A stretch of DNA of 64,000 nucleotides, from positions 1 to 64,000 of the forward strand of contig JBAMJV010002089.1 of the NCBI GenBank assembly GCA_037951105.1, written 5' to 3'. The notes below the pieces were generated by a model, which had not been told where the DNA came from, searched no databases, and worked only from the letters and a program-made list of their open reading frames with translations. Position 1 is the first letter of the stretch, and each line of letters opens with the position of its first letter. Shown here one piece after another: positions 12,080 to 22,222 of this stretch. The stretch is from Echinarachnius parma. Its lineage: Eukaryota; Echinodermata; Echinoidea; Clypeasteroida; Echinarachniidae. Both the position numbers and the translations under genes were made by a program.

Positions 12080-12275
12080 TATATGTTCAGTGTCAATCTG
12101 TACCAAATCGGACTTCTGGTTGGTGTATCAAATCTACAATCTACGGAAAAACGTTACTGTCAACTGGGGCGCCCTTCAAGTGGTCACAAAAAATAATTCG
12201 AGTTGACCTTCCTCGAGGCAACACGCAAGTGTTATACGCCCTCAACGTTCGTTGGCCGGTACCTTTTATATACTG
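12080..12275 (+). repeat. Inverted duplication arm 2 (partner at 5578-6420)
   Basis: Reverse-complement relative of 5578-6420, sharing TACTGTCAACTGGGGCGCCC, GGTCACAAAAAATAATTCG, TTGACCTTCCT and CCTCAACGTTCGTTGGCCGG. It is the shorter, more compact copy and lies about 280 bp upstream of the vasohibin start codon, so it may overlap that promoter. Confidence 0.65.
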
Positions 12276-12558
12276 TCCTATACCTCAAAGCAAGTCACTT
12301 GGCGACGTATAAACAAATTACGGGTAGCTGCATCGGATACGCTACGGTACCGTATCGGTCGCTCACCCCGCACGCAGCGGGCTGGCCGAACGTCACACAC
12401 GGCCTTTAGATGTGCAAATTCTCCGGCCCCATATTTACAACACTCCTTTGATCTATTCTTTTTGTGGCTTAATTGAAAAGCTCCAACTTGGAACAACATC
12501 GTCTCAGCATGCACATCAAAATGATTGCCACATTACCTGGTAATGGACCATCATCATA
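12276..12558 (+). promoter_or_regulatory. Vasohibin 5' flank and 5' UTR
   Basis: A GC-rich patch at about 12320-12440 precedes the gene. TAA at 12541-12543 is in frame with the ATG at 12559 and closes the reading frame upstream, supporting that start. The transcription start is not determinable from sequence alone. Confidence 0.4.
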
Positions 12559-12786
12559 ATGGCATCACCAGCTAAAAAGACACTGGGGTCCGGTGACAAG
12601 AGCGATGATGAAATGGTCGAGAATGAAGGCGGAAGTGGTTCTGGTGGTGTGTTGTTTTATGTCAATAAGGATGGCTTTCCCATGACGAGTCAAACTACAG
12701 AGAAGATGTGGAACCATTGTGCAAGAATTCATCCAGATGGAGAAGCCATGACAGACAAAATTCGTGGGAACAAACATTTGCCAAAG
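12559..12786 (+). CDS. VASH: Vasohibin exon 1
   Basis: Residues 1-76. The ATG has A at -3 and G at +4, and an in-frame TAA lies 18 nt upstream. An acidic Gly/Ser-rich leader is followed by the conserved start of the core. It ends LPK then GTACGT, phase 0. Confidence 0.93.
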
Positions 12787-15700
12787 GTACGTATTTCAAG
12801 GTGTTGTAGAACGTGTCGTATTACCGGACATGCAAATTCACATAGGAAAAATGTCCTTATTTTAAAGTTGAATTTGAAAGTCGGTATTAACGGAGGATGA
12901 TAAATGGACGTTCAGCAACATTTTCCCGTCATTTCCCGAAGAAAATGAGCGTCCTGAGGCGTTTTACGCGCACCTGTGGCAGCGCGCATATCTATGACAT
13001 TCCCATGCAAAACGGGAATAATCGATCACATTCGGCACTACAACACAAAATTTTGCGTCGGGAAGAGGCTTCTTTTTTGGAAGGGTTTACAAGAAAGTCG
13101 ATTTGGAGAATAATGTGCAAATTCTTTAAGACATTTTACAACAGATGTATTCTTTATGAGTTTATGCAGCTGCTGGTATAATTTCCACTTTTATTTGATG
13201 CATCTAATGTTTGTTTTGTGAGGTGAAACTAGTTGGTATCCGGTAATATCCGGTAAAATCATATATGAAATTATGCACCATCTCACAATCTGTGCTCCCG
13301 AGAAATTGTGTGTATGGTTTGTAAATGTTCATACCCTAGAAGTAGAATGATCATTTAGTAATAATTGTAGATGTGCTTTTGCTAGGGATGACCTAACTAT
13401 GATCAGCTCTGTGCGTAGCACAGAGCTGTGAATTACTGACGATCGAAATGGTGTAGCGTTTTTGCGATGAGGTGTTTTTATCACCTTTAATTATAATTTT
13501 TTTGTATTTGGTTAACCTTTTCTAGAGAACAAAAGTGCGTTTTATCTGCGCGCTACATAGAAATTATATGAAAAGAATAATAACTTACCTCAAATTGATG
13601 ATTAATCCCAAACGGCTTCGCACAAATATTCGAAATTGTCCTGTCGCCTCCAAAGTCATCGGCAATGCATGCTGGGATATATAGGCGAGGTTTTATTCCG
13701 GTTCCGCGCGTAAGTGGCGATCGGTTGACTAATACATATAAGCCAGGCCACTGTACTCAATGTTAACCTAACCGCCTGGCATATACATCGCTCGAAATCT
13801 TGCAGGAACATGTTTGTAGATGGGCGATGAGGTGTTTTATCCTCTTTAAGCAGATTTTTTAAAAATTTTGTTTACTTGTACTGCACCCTAAAATACCTAT
13901 GTACGACGGCGCTACACAAAATTGCTATAAAAAGAATGATAACTTACCTCAAATTGATTATTTATGTCGATCGTCCTTATTAGAATCCGGCTTTTTTTTC
14001 TCGATCCGTCGGCATCGCACAGCGGGATTCTAACAAGGACAATCGACATAAATAATCAATTTGAGGTAGGTTATCATTGTTTTTATAGCAATTTTGTGTA
14101 GCGCCGTCGTACATAGGTATTTTAGGGTGCAGTACAAGTAAACAAAATTTAAAAAAAATCTGCTTAAAGAGGATAAAACACCTCATCGCCCATCTACAAA
14201 CATGTTCCTGCAAGATTTCGAGCGATGTATATGCCAGGCGGTTAGGTTAACATTGAGTACATCTTGGCTCGTACACCAAAGTTTGACCTGCGACCTCACG
14301 CATGCGCACTGTGGACACAAATTCGGATACCATTTTGGAATTTTTGCTTCTTACCACAATCTGGACGATAAAAACCTAATTTTGTGAATTAATACACCGA
14401 ATGGAGCCTCATGTATCAAGACAGTGGACCATTGATGTCCATGGATAACATCCGTCGTAAGTATAAAACCAGATATAAATTGTATAGTACCTTATATACT
14501 ATTTTTACCAATAATTGTTACGACCAATACACCTAACACACACTTCAATATGCCAGACTCTGTGCTACGCACAGAGCCTGGTTAGGTTAGGGATGACCCT
14601 GAGATAGTATTACAAAATTTCCTTTTTTTCTTTTCTCAACAAGGTCTCGATACCTACAGCTCCTTCCGTTCACCTCTATCAGACCGTGTCATCAAGAATT
14701 GAAGCCGTACAAGACTACATGAATGATCTCCAGTATCCTTGCATTCATTTTATTCTATTATAGGGTAATGTAATTGAAAACAGAATGTGTGATTTTTTTA
14801 ACTCTGTATGTTTATATATTTATACCATCATTTTAATAGGACCCCGTGGAAGAACAGAACCATCGTGTTGATGGTTCTGAAATGGGCTATCCTCCCGATA
14901 TAATTTTCTTATAATATGCAACATACTATTTATATTTTTATGACTCTGTAATTTGAATATTGTTAACATCTTTGTATATTGTTTTATGATGAATGTTATG
15001 ACTTTTGTTGTATTTTTAATTCGGAAATAAAAACAAACAAACAAAAATTTTGTATATACCGTCTTACAAAATATTTATGATAAAGATTTACTGTATTTAC
15101 TTTGTTGTAATATGAGATACAATATAAGATGTTTTGCTTTAATTGAGGAAGCCACCTTTACTAAAACTACCAACCCAGATACAATCACACAGGAATGCAG
15201 TTTTACGAAGTCAAGAAAAATCGACCAATATCAGGGTAAGTCTCACTTCTATGAATTAAACGAGGTGCATACATGTAGAAGGTGTGCCCCAGCAATGTGT
15301 TCTGATGATATTAATGTCTACTGAATTTTATTTTCTTGTTCAAATTGTATTTTTTCTTGTTCACCCCTACCTGCTTTCTTTCTCTATGATTGAATTTAGT
15401 TATCCTATAGTATAAAGGTTACCTACATTAAATTATAGAGAAAGAAAGTATGTATTGTTTTTCCTCCTAGACTTTCAAAATGCATCAATTAACTAGTCTT
15501 CCTTTGTGATAATTATTATTTTAGATGTGGGTGAATATTGAACAGTGAAGAAAAAGGGTCAAAAAGCCAATTCTAGCCATAATCTGTGACCATTATAACC
15601 AAGAAACTTTTACTTACATGAGATCATTGATTATACAAACCTGCAATATCAATGACAAACTTGTACAGTACCACTGGATCCTTTGCCATGTGACCTTTCA

Positions 15701-18700
15701 CATTTGTGCCTGTTAATAAATACAACCAATGTCAATGAGATGGATCAGATGGCATTCTCTTCGAAGACATGCCCACGACTTGGCATGCATAACTAAAAGA
15801 ACCGATGCGCTATACAAATTGCTTTGAACATGGGTTCTCTTAGTCATGCATACCAAGTCGTGGGCACGCGTCTTCGAAGAGAATGCCGATCAGATAGTCG
15901 TGCACTTCCAAATTGTTGTAACTTACCAACAAATTAAATGTTGACTTCTTTAGATGATTAATTTGAAGAAACCTTGCAGTATCATCAATGAGAATCATTT
16001 AGAACACAATTGATTTACCTTTCCTTTTTTACCGTGACCTTTGACATCTGTGCAGGTTGATGAATACAGATGGATCAGATAGTCACTTCCAAATTATTGT
16101 AACTTCTTGCGATGATTCATGAACAAAATCCTGCAGTTTCAATGCATGAGGACCATTTATAAAAACAAACCGTATCTAACTTTTTGTTGTGACCTAATTG
16201 TTTCCGTATGACCTTTGACATTTGTGCAGGTTGATGGATACAGCCAAGGAGATGATCAGAGAGTCTCTTCCAATCAAGTGCCTGGAATCTGTCATTCTCG
16301 GAATGTATCCTTGCTAAATATGATATATTCATACATTAGTTATTCAGTATTTTATCTAAATACCACCTTTGCTCATAGCGCCATGGTCGCATTTTCTTGT
16401 TTTGCTTTCTATTTTTATAAAGGGGGGGGGGGGGGGGGGATGTCTGTGTTTTTTTTTAATAAAGAAAACATAATTTATAATATATTCCTAGTATTTCTAT
16501 GTCCATGGAAAGTTAAAAGTAAATGTCTCGCCACATAAAATAAGGTGTATGTATCTTACCAATCACTACCATCACTGTGATTCACCAGTAGAATTTGATT
16601 ATTTTTTAGGTTTTATAGCTTTAGAATTTGACATTTTTTAGGTTTTATAGCTTTAGAATTTGACATTTTTTTAAACAAAAAAGTGATTGATTTATGTATT
16701 ATACTATATATAGATTAGTAGTGGCAGTAATGAATTCACATAACATTGCTTGACAAACAATGATATTTAGTGACTTAATTGAGGTAATATTTTTGTTTAA
16801 ATGTACAATTACGGCGCCTTAATTACCAACAAATGGAACCTCAGCTACCTGACCAATGGTACCCCTGGCCTGGAGCGGTTCCCCATTGGCTTCAAGACAC
16901 AGTTTCATGGTAACATCCACCGCCACGTGGTGCTAGGGCTGGTGCACAACTCTCGGTACGGCGCCATGGGCCTGAGCAGGAGGCAGGATCTGATGGACAA
17001 GCCACTGGAATTTAAGGTTCAACCCTTATTCATTTTCATTTAATTTTTGTGTGTTAATTTTGAGAAGTGAATAAACAAGGCTCTGCAACACATTTCTGAA
17101 TTATAACCAGTTACTCATAATAATTTGGTTCTAGATAACTTGACCTGGCTGGGCAAGTGACTCCAAACTCACTATATTATTTATTTGATATTATGCCGGT
17201 TATTAGGATATGTCATTGGGCAATACAATTAGGTAGGATTTCACAATATTTTTCAAATTTGTGGATATATATTATAATTAGCCTATAATTATAACTCAAA
17301 GAGCTATTATCTGAATGATCAAATCTTTATGTCGTTGCTGAGTTTAGAAAGTGTAACCTTCTTATTACCTGCCTTTTCCATTAATTCCATTTCCAGACAC
17401 TGTCAGAACTCATATTCAGCTATCAAGATGCCTACAAGAAATGTGAGTACCGGTTCCATTTTGTCTTGCTTCTAATTGGTTTGTAGTTATTTTTCGCCTC
17501 CAAAATATTCTGTGTGGAATTTAAACTGTAGGAGCCTGAGGGTCGACCAACACACTAGATTGCTTTAGAGTGGGGGGATGCTTTAAATGTGTCAGAAAAT
17601 AAAGAATTTTTAATTATATAACCATAATTGAAACCTGCTTTCACAAATTGTTTTCTAAAAATGTAAAGCTCAGTGGAATCAGAGTCAGATTGTCAAAAAT
17701 TTGTTGGAACATGATATTTGACCCTGTTAAACTACAGTCTCTGTCCTTAAAGGGTACCACCACCCGAAAATAATATTCTTATTAAAGAAAGGTAACATCT
17801 TTAGTATTCCATTCCATGAACAAGTTCACAAAAATATGTTTCCAGAAAGAAAAAAAAATTGGAAACGCATCACCATTCTAAAGCATGCGTTCATGCGGTC
17901 TGAATTACGCAGACTGCTATGTGTGCGGTGAATTGCAATGCATGCAGAGCGAACGAATCGCCCGGGAATCTATTGTTTACAAACGTGCGCGTGAATAGCA
18001 TCGGCGCACTCGCAAATGGTTGGCCCGTATGGAACCAGGAAATAGCAGTGGTTCTGTAAGTGGTGGAAATTAATTGCTTTGTTTATGAATTACACAACCC
18101 TTTGCAAAATGTTGGGTATCTATTTGATATCACAAAACGGTACCAAAACATATAATAATGTGTTGTTCTTTGCCTGGTGGTCCCCTTTAAATTGCAACAG
18201 TTTTAGTTCTTGGGATAGAGACCTCTCACACGATGCATCTTTTTTCGTTGCTGCAATGCTGGAGATTGTAAATTGCGTCATGTTTTATAACTTGAAACAG
18301 CAAAGTCTCCTCGTAGGAATTATTAAGACCCGCTTTAAACAGTTTTAATTGTCTCTTTTTTTTCTTCTCTGGACTACAGATTGGCATACAGTAAAGAAAG
18401 TGAAAGTTGGATTGCCAGTGGCACATGATCCTCACAGCTTTGAGCAGATCCAGTGGAGGGTGAGATTATTTATTATTATTATTATTATTTATTTTGTGTA
18501 TTTTTGTTGTTGGAAACTTACTTTCTTCTGTCAGGTTTTGAGGGTTCCTTTTCTGTGTGTGCATTTAAATGTTTTTTTCTTGTATGTGTGTGTAGATTCA
18601 AATCAGAATGAAAATTACAGGGGCTCTTTTATGATTTTGGAGGGCTCTTGTGGCATTTCGGGTTCTACATTGCCCTGAGGCCACCCCCCCCCCCCCCCCC

Positions 18701-21581
18701 TCCTGTATTTTGTAAATGGTGGCGATAAGTGTCGCTGTGTAATCATTAAAGTAACAATCATTTTCTCTTTAATTTCCCCCAATGCATGCAGCATCTTTCC
18801 GTGAACATGTGGAAGATGAGCAGAACTGAAGCAACCAGAGAGATTGACAAGTATGCCAAAGACATGAAAGCATGTGTGAGTATTAGTACAGGCAAACCTG
18901 TCTATAAAGACCGCTTGAGGGAGACAGGACATGTGGTCTTTATAAGCAGGTGGTCTTTATAGATGAGGTCATACAGTCAAACCTGTCTATAAAGACCGCT
19001 TGAGGGAGACAGGACATGTGGTCTTTATAGATGGGTTCATGATTACAGTCAAACCTCTCTATAAAGACCACTCATGAAGAGATGGAACATGTGGTCTTTA
19101 TAAGCAGGTGGTCTTTATAGATGGGTTCATGAGTACAGTCAAACCTCTCTATAAAGATCACTCAAGGGAGACAGAACATGTGGTCTTTATAAGCAGGTGT
19201 TCTTTATAGTTTGGTTCATACATACAGTCAAACCTGTCTATAAAGACCGCTTGAGGGAGACAGAACATGTGGTCTCTATAAGCAGGTGTTCTTTATAGAT
19301 GGGTTCATATATACAGTCAAACCTGTCTATAAAGACCACTCATGAAGAGATGGAACATGTGGTCTTTATAAGCAGGTGATCTTGATAGATGAGTTCATAC
19401 AGTCAAGCCTGTCGACCACTCGAGGGAGACAGAACATGTGGTCTTTATAAGCAGAGTCTTTATAGATGGGTTCATATATAGTCAAACCTGTCTCAGTATA
19501 AAGACTACTTGAGGGAGACAGGACATGTGGTCTTTATAAGCATGTGGTCTTTATAGATGGGTTCATGATTACAGTCAAACCTCTCTATAAAGACCACTCA
19601 AGGGAGACAGAACATGTGGTCTTTATAAGCAGGTGTTCTTTATAAATGGGTTCATACAGTCAAACCTGTCTATAAAGACTGCTCAAGGGAGACAGAACAT
19701 GTGGTCTTTATAAGCATGTGGTCTTTATAGATGGGTTCATATATACAGTCAAACCTGTCTATAAAGACCACTTGAGAGAGACAGGACATGTGGTCTTTAT
19801 AAGCAGGTGGTCTTTATAGATGGGTTCATATATACAGTCAAACCTGTCTATAAAGACCACTCAAGGGAGACAGGACATGTGGTCTTTATAAGCAGGTGGT
19901 CTTTATAGATGGGTTCATATATACAGTCAAACCTGTCTATAAAGACCACTCAAGGGAGACAGGACATGTGGTCTTTATAAGTAGGTGATCTTGATAGATG
20001 AGTTCATACAGTCAAGCCTGTCTGACCACTCGAGGGAGACAGAACATGTCTTTATAAGCAGAGTCTTTATAGATGGGTTCATATATAGTCAAACTTGTCT
20101 CAGTATAAAGACTACTTGAGGGAGACAGGACATGTGCAGGTGGTCTTTATAGATGGGTTCATGAGTACAGTCATACCTGTCTATAAAGACCGCTCAAGGG
20201 AGACAGGACATGTGTGTGGTCTTTATAGATGGGTTCATATAAAGTCAAACCTGTCTATAAAGACCACTTGAGGGAGACAGAACGTGTGGTCTTTATAAGC
20301 AGGTGGTCTTTATAGATGGGTTCATACAGTCAAACCTCTCTATAAAGACCACTCAAGGGAGACAGAACATGTGGTCTTTATAAGCAGGTGTTCTTTATAA
20401 ATGGGTTCATACAGTCAATCCTGTCTATAAAGACTGCTCAAGGGAGACAGAACATGTGGTCTTTATAAGCATGTGGTCTTTATAGATGGGTTCATATATA
20501 CAGTCAAACCTCTCTATAAAGACCACTCATGAAGAGATGGAACATGTGGTCTTTATAAGCAGGTGGTCTTTATAGATGGGTTCATGAGTACAGTCAAACC
20601 TCTCTATAAAGACCACTCATGAAGAGATGGAACATGTGGTCTTTATAAGCAGGTGGTCTTTATAAGCAGATGGTCTTTATAAATGTATTAATATATAAAG
20701 TCAAACCTCTCTATAAAGACCACTCGAGGGAGACAGAACTTGTGGTCTTTATAAGCAGGTGATCTTGATAGATGAGTTCATACAGTCAAGCCTGTCTGAC
20801 CACTCGAGGGAGGCAGGACATGTGGTCTTTATAAGCAGGTGGTCTTTATAGATGGGTTCATGATTACAGTCAAACCTGTCTATAAAGACCATTCAAGGGA
20901 GACAGAACATGTGGTCTTTATAAGCAGTCTTTATAGATGGGTTCATATATACAGTCAAACCTGTCTATAAAGACCACTCAAGGGAGACAGAACATGTGGT
21001 CTTTATAGATGGGTTCATGATTACAGTCAAATCTGTCTATAAAGACCACTTGAGGAAGAGTAAGAAAATGGATGTAAACAGCCTCCCAAGTATGGTCATA
21101 GTTACCTAAATGTTCCAGACATTTTGATTTGTGATAAAGAAAAGAATTCATGAAAATTCAAGACTCATTTTAGTGTATTTCTTCAAAAATATAAGTTATA
21201 TGTGACATTAATCAATCAATTGTCTTCTTCAAAAAAGTGGAAGGGGGGCCAACAAATTTAGTTAAAATTCTTATGAAACATAATACAGTAGTATATTGTT
21301 TATAATGAAATTGTGTCCTTTTCATTTTGTGTGTTTGTATGCGTGCATGGCAGTACAAGTCAAGTCGATCTGGCAATACGAGCTATCAGTTTGTGCAAGA
21401 GACAAACCCCTACAACTCACCACGCAGAAACCCCGGTCAGGGGGCAACACCCCGCATCGGTCAGTCCAAATCGTTGTCGCCCGTAGCCATCAAGATGACG
21501 TCGACGGCAGACGATAGCGACGATGATGGCCCCTTGGTAGAAAAGAAACTTGGGGGAGGAGGATATGAAATAAGAATATGA
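12559..21581 (+). CDS. VASH: Vasohibin, tubulin tyrosine carboxypeptidase (complete, 9 coding exons)
   Basis: Vasohibins remove the C-terminal tyrosine of alpha-tubulin, usually in complex with the small protein SVBP. Joining nine exons gives 1059 nt, or 352 residues, close to vertebrate VASH1 and VASH2. Every junction is in phase with GT donors and AG acceptors. The core begins near residue 30 (VLFYVNKDGFP, then a WNHCARIHPDGE segment). The non-canonical catalytic residues are Cys142 (LPIKC), His177 (IHRHVVLG) and Ser194 (GAMGLSRR); spacings of 35 and 17 match human Cys169, His204 and Ser221. Tyr107, Lys141, Lys167 and Arg195 also sit at the positions of the conserved human pocket residues (offset 27). 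The C-terminal tail is Ser- and Arg-rich and ends GGYEIRI, like vertebrate family members. The sequence does not decide between VASH1 and VASH2; a single pre-duplication ortholog is likely. No frameshift or lost key residue was seen. Confidence 0.95.
13383..14598. mobile_element. Foldback element in vasohibin intron 1, with flanking 11-bp direct repeats
   Basis: TAGGGATGACC occurs at 13383-13393 and 14588-14598. Just inside are small hairpins with the stem CTCTGTGC / GCACAGAG (13406-13426 and 14558-14576). Within lies a long palindrome: left arm 13752-13987, loop 13988-14032, right arm 14033-14261. A third, more diverged copy of the arm sequence lies at 13430-13650. No transposase is visible. 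The direct repeats look like a target duplication, though they sit a little outside the hairpins. Confidence 0.75.
14644..14732 (+). CDS. VASH: Vasohibin exon 2
   Basis: 89 nt after TTCTCAACAAG. It encodes VSIPTAPSVHLYQ and the conserved RIEAVQDYMNDLQ helix. It ends within a Gln codon (CA) before GTATCC; the codon is completed by exon 3. Confidence 0.92.
14830..15047 (+). mobile_element. LINE 3' tail in intron 2
   Basis: Starts near GGACCCCGTGGAAGAACAG, continues with AAATGGGCTATCCTCC, and ends in GAAATAAAAACAAACAAACA. This is the usual layout of a 5'-truncated CR1/RTE-type LINE 3' end in invertebrates. No reverse-transcriptase codons remain. Confidence 0.55.
15179..15235 (+). CDS. VASH: Vasohibin exon 3
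   Basis: A 57-nt exon after CCAACCCAG. It completes Gln106 and encodes YNHTGMQFYEVKKNRPIS plus two bases of Gly125, followed by GTAAG. Tyr107 matches the conserved human Tyr134. A longer open frame runs through the exon in another frame and is not the gene product. Confidence 0.93.
15640..16260 (+). repeat. Tandem triplication reaching into exon 4
   Basis: Three diverged units, each starting near CCTGCAGT..TCAATG, lie at about 15640-15940, 15970-16115 and 16130-16260. Each contains a version of GTGACCTTTGACATTTGTGC followed by exon-4-like sequence (TTGATGGATACAG). The third unit carries the true exon-4 acceptor. The second keeps an AG acceptor (decoy exon start 16056), while the first has lost it (GCCT in place of GCAG). 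Confidence 0.8.
15751..15887. mobile_element. 137-bp MITE with 8-bp target duplication
   Basis: Perfect terminal inverted repeats begin GGCATTCTCTTCGAAGAC, and the arms extend to about 60 bp. GATCAGAT flanks it at 15743-15750 and 15888-15895. The paralogous unit at 16071-16100 carries the same flanks without the insert, which proves the insertion and its borders. An 8-bp duplication is typical of hAT-type transposition; the transposase source is not visible. Confidence 0.9.
16230..16304 (+). CDS. VASH: Vasohibin exon 4 (catalytic Cys)
   Basis: 75 nt after CATTTGTGCAG. It completes Gly125 and encodes LMDTAKEMIRESLPIKC and LESVILG, with catalytic Cys142. It ends with two bases of Ile150 before GTATCC. 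Its acceptor and first third are the template of the upstream decoy copies. Confidence 0.95.
16845..17016 (+). CDS. VASH: Vasohibin exon 5 (catalytic His and Ser)
   Basis: 172 nt. It completes Ile150 and encodes YLTNGTPGLERFPIGFKT, the HRHVVLG segment with His177 and the RYGAMGLSRRQDLM segment with Ser194. The acceptor (AAATGGAACCTCAG) lacks a good pyrimidine tract, but protein continuity fixes it. The exon is clearly more GC-rich than its surroundings. Confidence 0.95.
17397..17442 (+). CDS. VASH: Vasohibin exon 6
   Basis: A 46-nt exon between CCATTTCCAG and GTGAGTA. It encodes TLSELIFSYQDAYKK and the first base of Tyr223. It is too short for an open-frame search and was found by continuity with the family. 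Confidence 0.9.
17751..18186 (+). mobile_element. TTAA MITE family 1, copy a (intron 6)
   Basis: Bounded by TTAA at 17747-17750 and 18187-18190. The ends are AGGGTACCACCACCC and GCCTGGTGGTCCCCT, which are imperfect inverted repeats. Very similar copies lie at 26871-27291 and 49175-49591. It is noncoding. Confidence 0.88.
18380..18459 (+). CDS. VASH: Vasohibin exon 7
   Basis: 80 nt after TCTCTGGACTACAG. It completes Tyr223 and encodes WHTVKKVKVGLPVAHDPHSF and EQIQWR, the well-conserved HDPHS segment of vasohibins. It ends phase 0 at AGG before GTGAG. Confidence 0.95.
18792..18875 (+). CDS. VASH: Vasohibin exon 8
   Basis: 84 nt after CCCCAATGCATGCAG, 28 codons. It encodes HLSVNMWKMSRTEATREIDK and YAKDMKAC, matching the C-terminal helix of the catalytic domain. 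The GTGAGT donor follows TGT. Confidence 0.9.
18890..21060 (+). repeat. Self-complementary minisatellite filling intron 8 (unit about 95 bp)
   Basis: More than twenty units of the form CAGTCAAACCTGTCTATAAA, GACCACTCAAGGGAGACAG, ACATGTGGTCTTTATAAGCA, GGTGGTCTTTATAGATGGGT, TCATATATA. Units differ by point changes, by loss of one of the two GGTCTTTATA halves, and by higher-order blocks: the degenerate AGCCTGTCTGACCACTCGAG type recurs at about 19404, 20014 and 20787. Each unit can pair internally (CTATAAAGACCAC with GTGGTCTTTATAG). Confidence 0.92.
21354..21581 (+). CDS. VASH: Vasohibin exon 9 (C-terminal tail and stop)
   Basis: Starts at TACAAG after TGCATGGCAG. It encodes a Ser/Asn/Pro-rich tail, an acidic patch (ADDSDDDG) and the end GGGGYEIRI, with TGA at 21579-21581. 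This tail is the least conserved part of the family apart from its last residues. Confidence 0.93.
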   Translation, partial: YKSSRSGNTSYQFVQETNPYNSPRRNPGQGATPRIGQSKSLSPVAIKMTSTADDSDDDGPLVEKKLGGGGYEIRI

Positions 21582-21631
21582 GTAAAGTAAACATATTATA
21601 TAGGAATGGGTGAGCCTAGCTATTTATTTGT

Positions 21632-21637
21632 AATAAA
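21632..21637 (+). promoter_or_regulatory. Vasohibin poly(A) signal candidate
   Basis: AATAAA lies 51 nt after the stop codon, followed by a T-rich stretch. A short 3' UTR is therefore possible, but other AATAAA sites occur downstream. Confidence 0.5.
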
Positions 21638-21639
21638 TA

Positions 21640-22219
21640 TTCAGTCTTTCCATATTACAATGAGTGTCTTCTCTTGTTTATTTGCATGTTTTGTTTTTTT
21701 ACACCAACAATTATTATGTTTAAAGTTTGTTGGCATCACACAATATGTGATTTTTTAAATTTTTAATACATAATCAGAAGTTGAAATACAGAATTACGGT
21801 AGAAAATGTACATTGTCTCATTTGTTGGTATGACTGATGTTTCAATTGAATGTTATTGCACACAAGATCCCAATAAAGGGTCATTATAATTCATGAGAGC
21901 AATAAGCATATAGTAAAATGTTGAATAAATAAGAGAGACACAGTATACTGTTGTTTTAGACTTTGATTTGTCAATATTCAATGTCAATGATATGATTTGT
22001 GAATCCTGAGCCAGCAATTTTGTCCACCCAACAACTGCTTCCTCCTTTTGGACTACTTTTCTAGACCCAGGAATAGTTTCCTCATAATGAGGTCCTTGAA
22101 ATGTTTACCTTTTTATATAGAAGTAAAAAAGAGAAGAATATAATCTGTGCTCTTTATAATGAGGTTCCACTATAGTATACCTGGTAGCTAGAGTAAGGCT
22201 GTAATAGACAATGGCCCCA
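21640..22219. other. No gene seen, vasohibin 3' flank
   Basis: AT-rich sequence that may include alternative 3' UTR. An AATGAGGTTCCACTATAGTA piece near 22158 belongs to the degraded repeat related to the intron-8 minisatellite. Confidence 0.5.
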
Positions 22220-22222
22220 TTA

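Noticed and set aside
12897-13181. 94-codon plus-strand gene after vasohibin exon 1
   Set aside because: Lies in intron 1, no domain, and no splice link to the vasohibin reading frame.
13590-14070. Spliced-leader RNA genes, suggested by a conserved GAG|GTAAGT site
   Set aside because: No convincing Sm site or compact hairpins of the right size, and the copies lie in a foldback element. Kept only as a low-interest observation.
15112-15324. 70-codon open frame around 15.2 kb
   Set aside because: It is the wrong frame over vasohibin exon 3; the correct frame is shown by the YNHTG segment.
18890-21060. CRISPR-like array
   Set aside because: Eukaryotic intron; the whole unit repeats with no unique spacers and there are no cas genes. 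It is a minisatellite.
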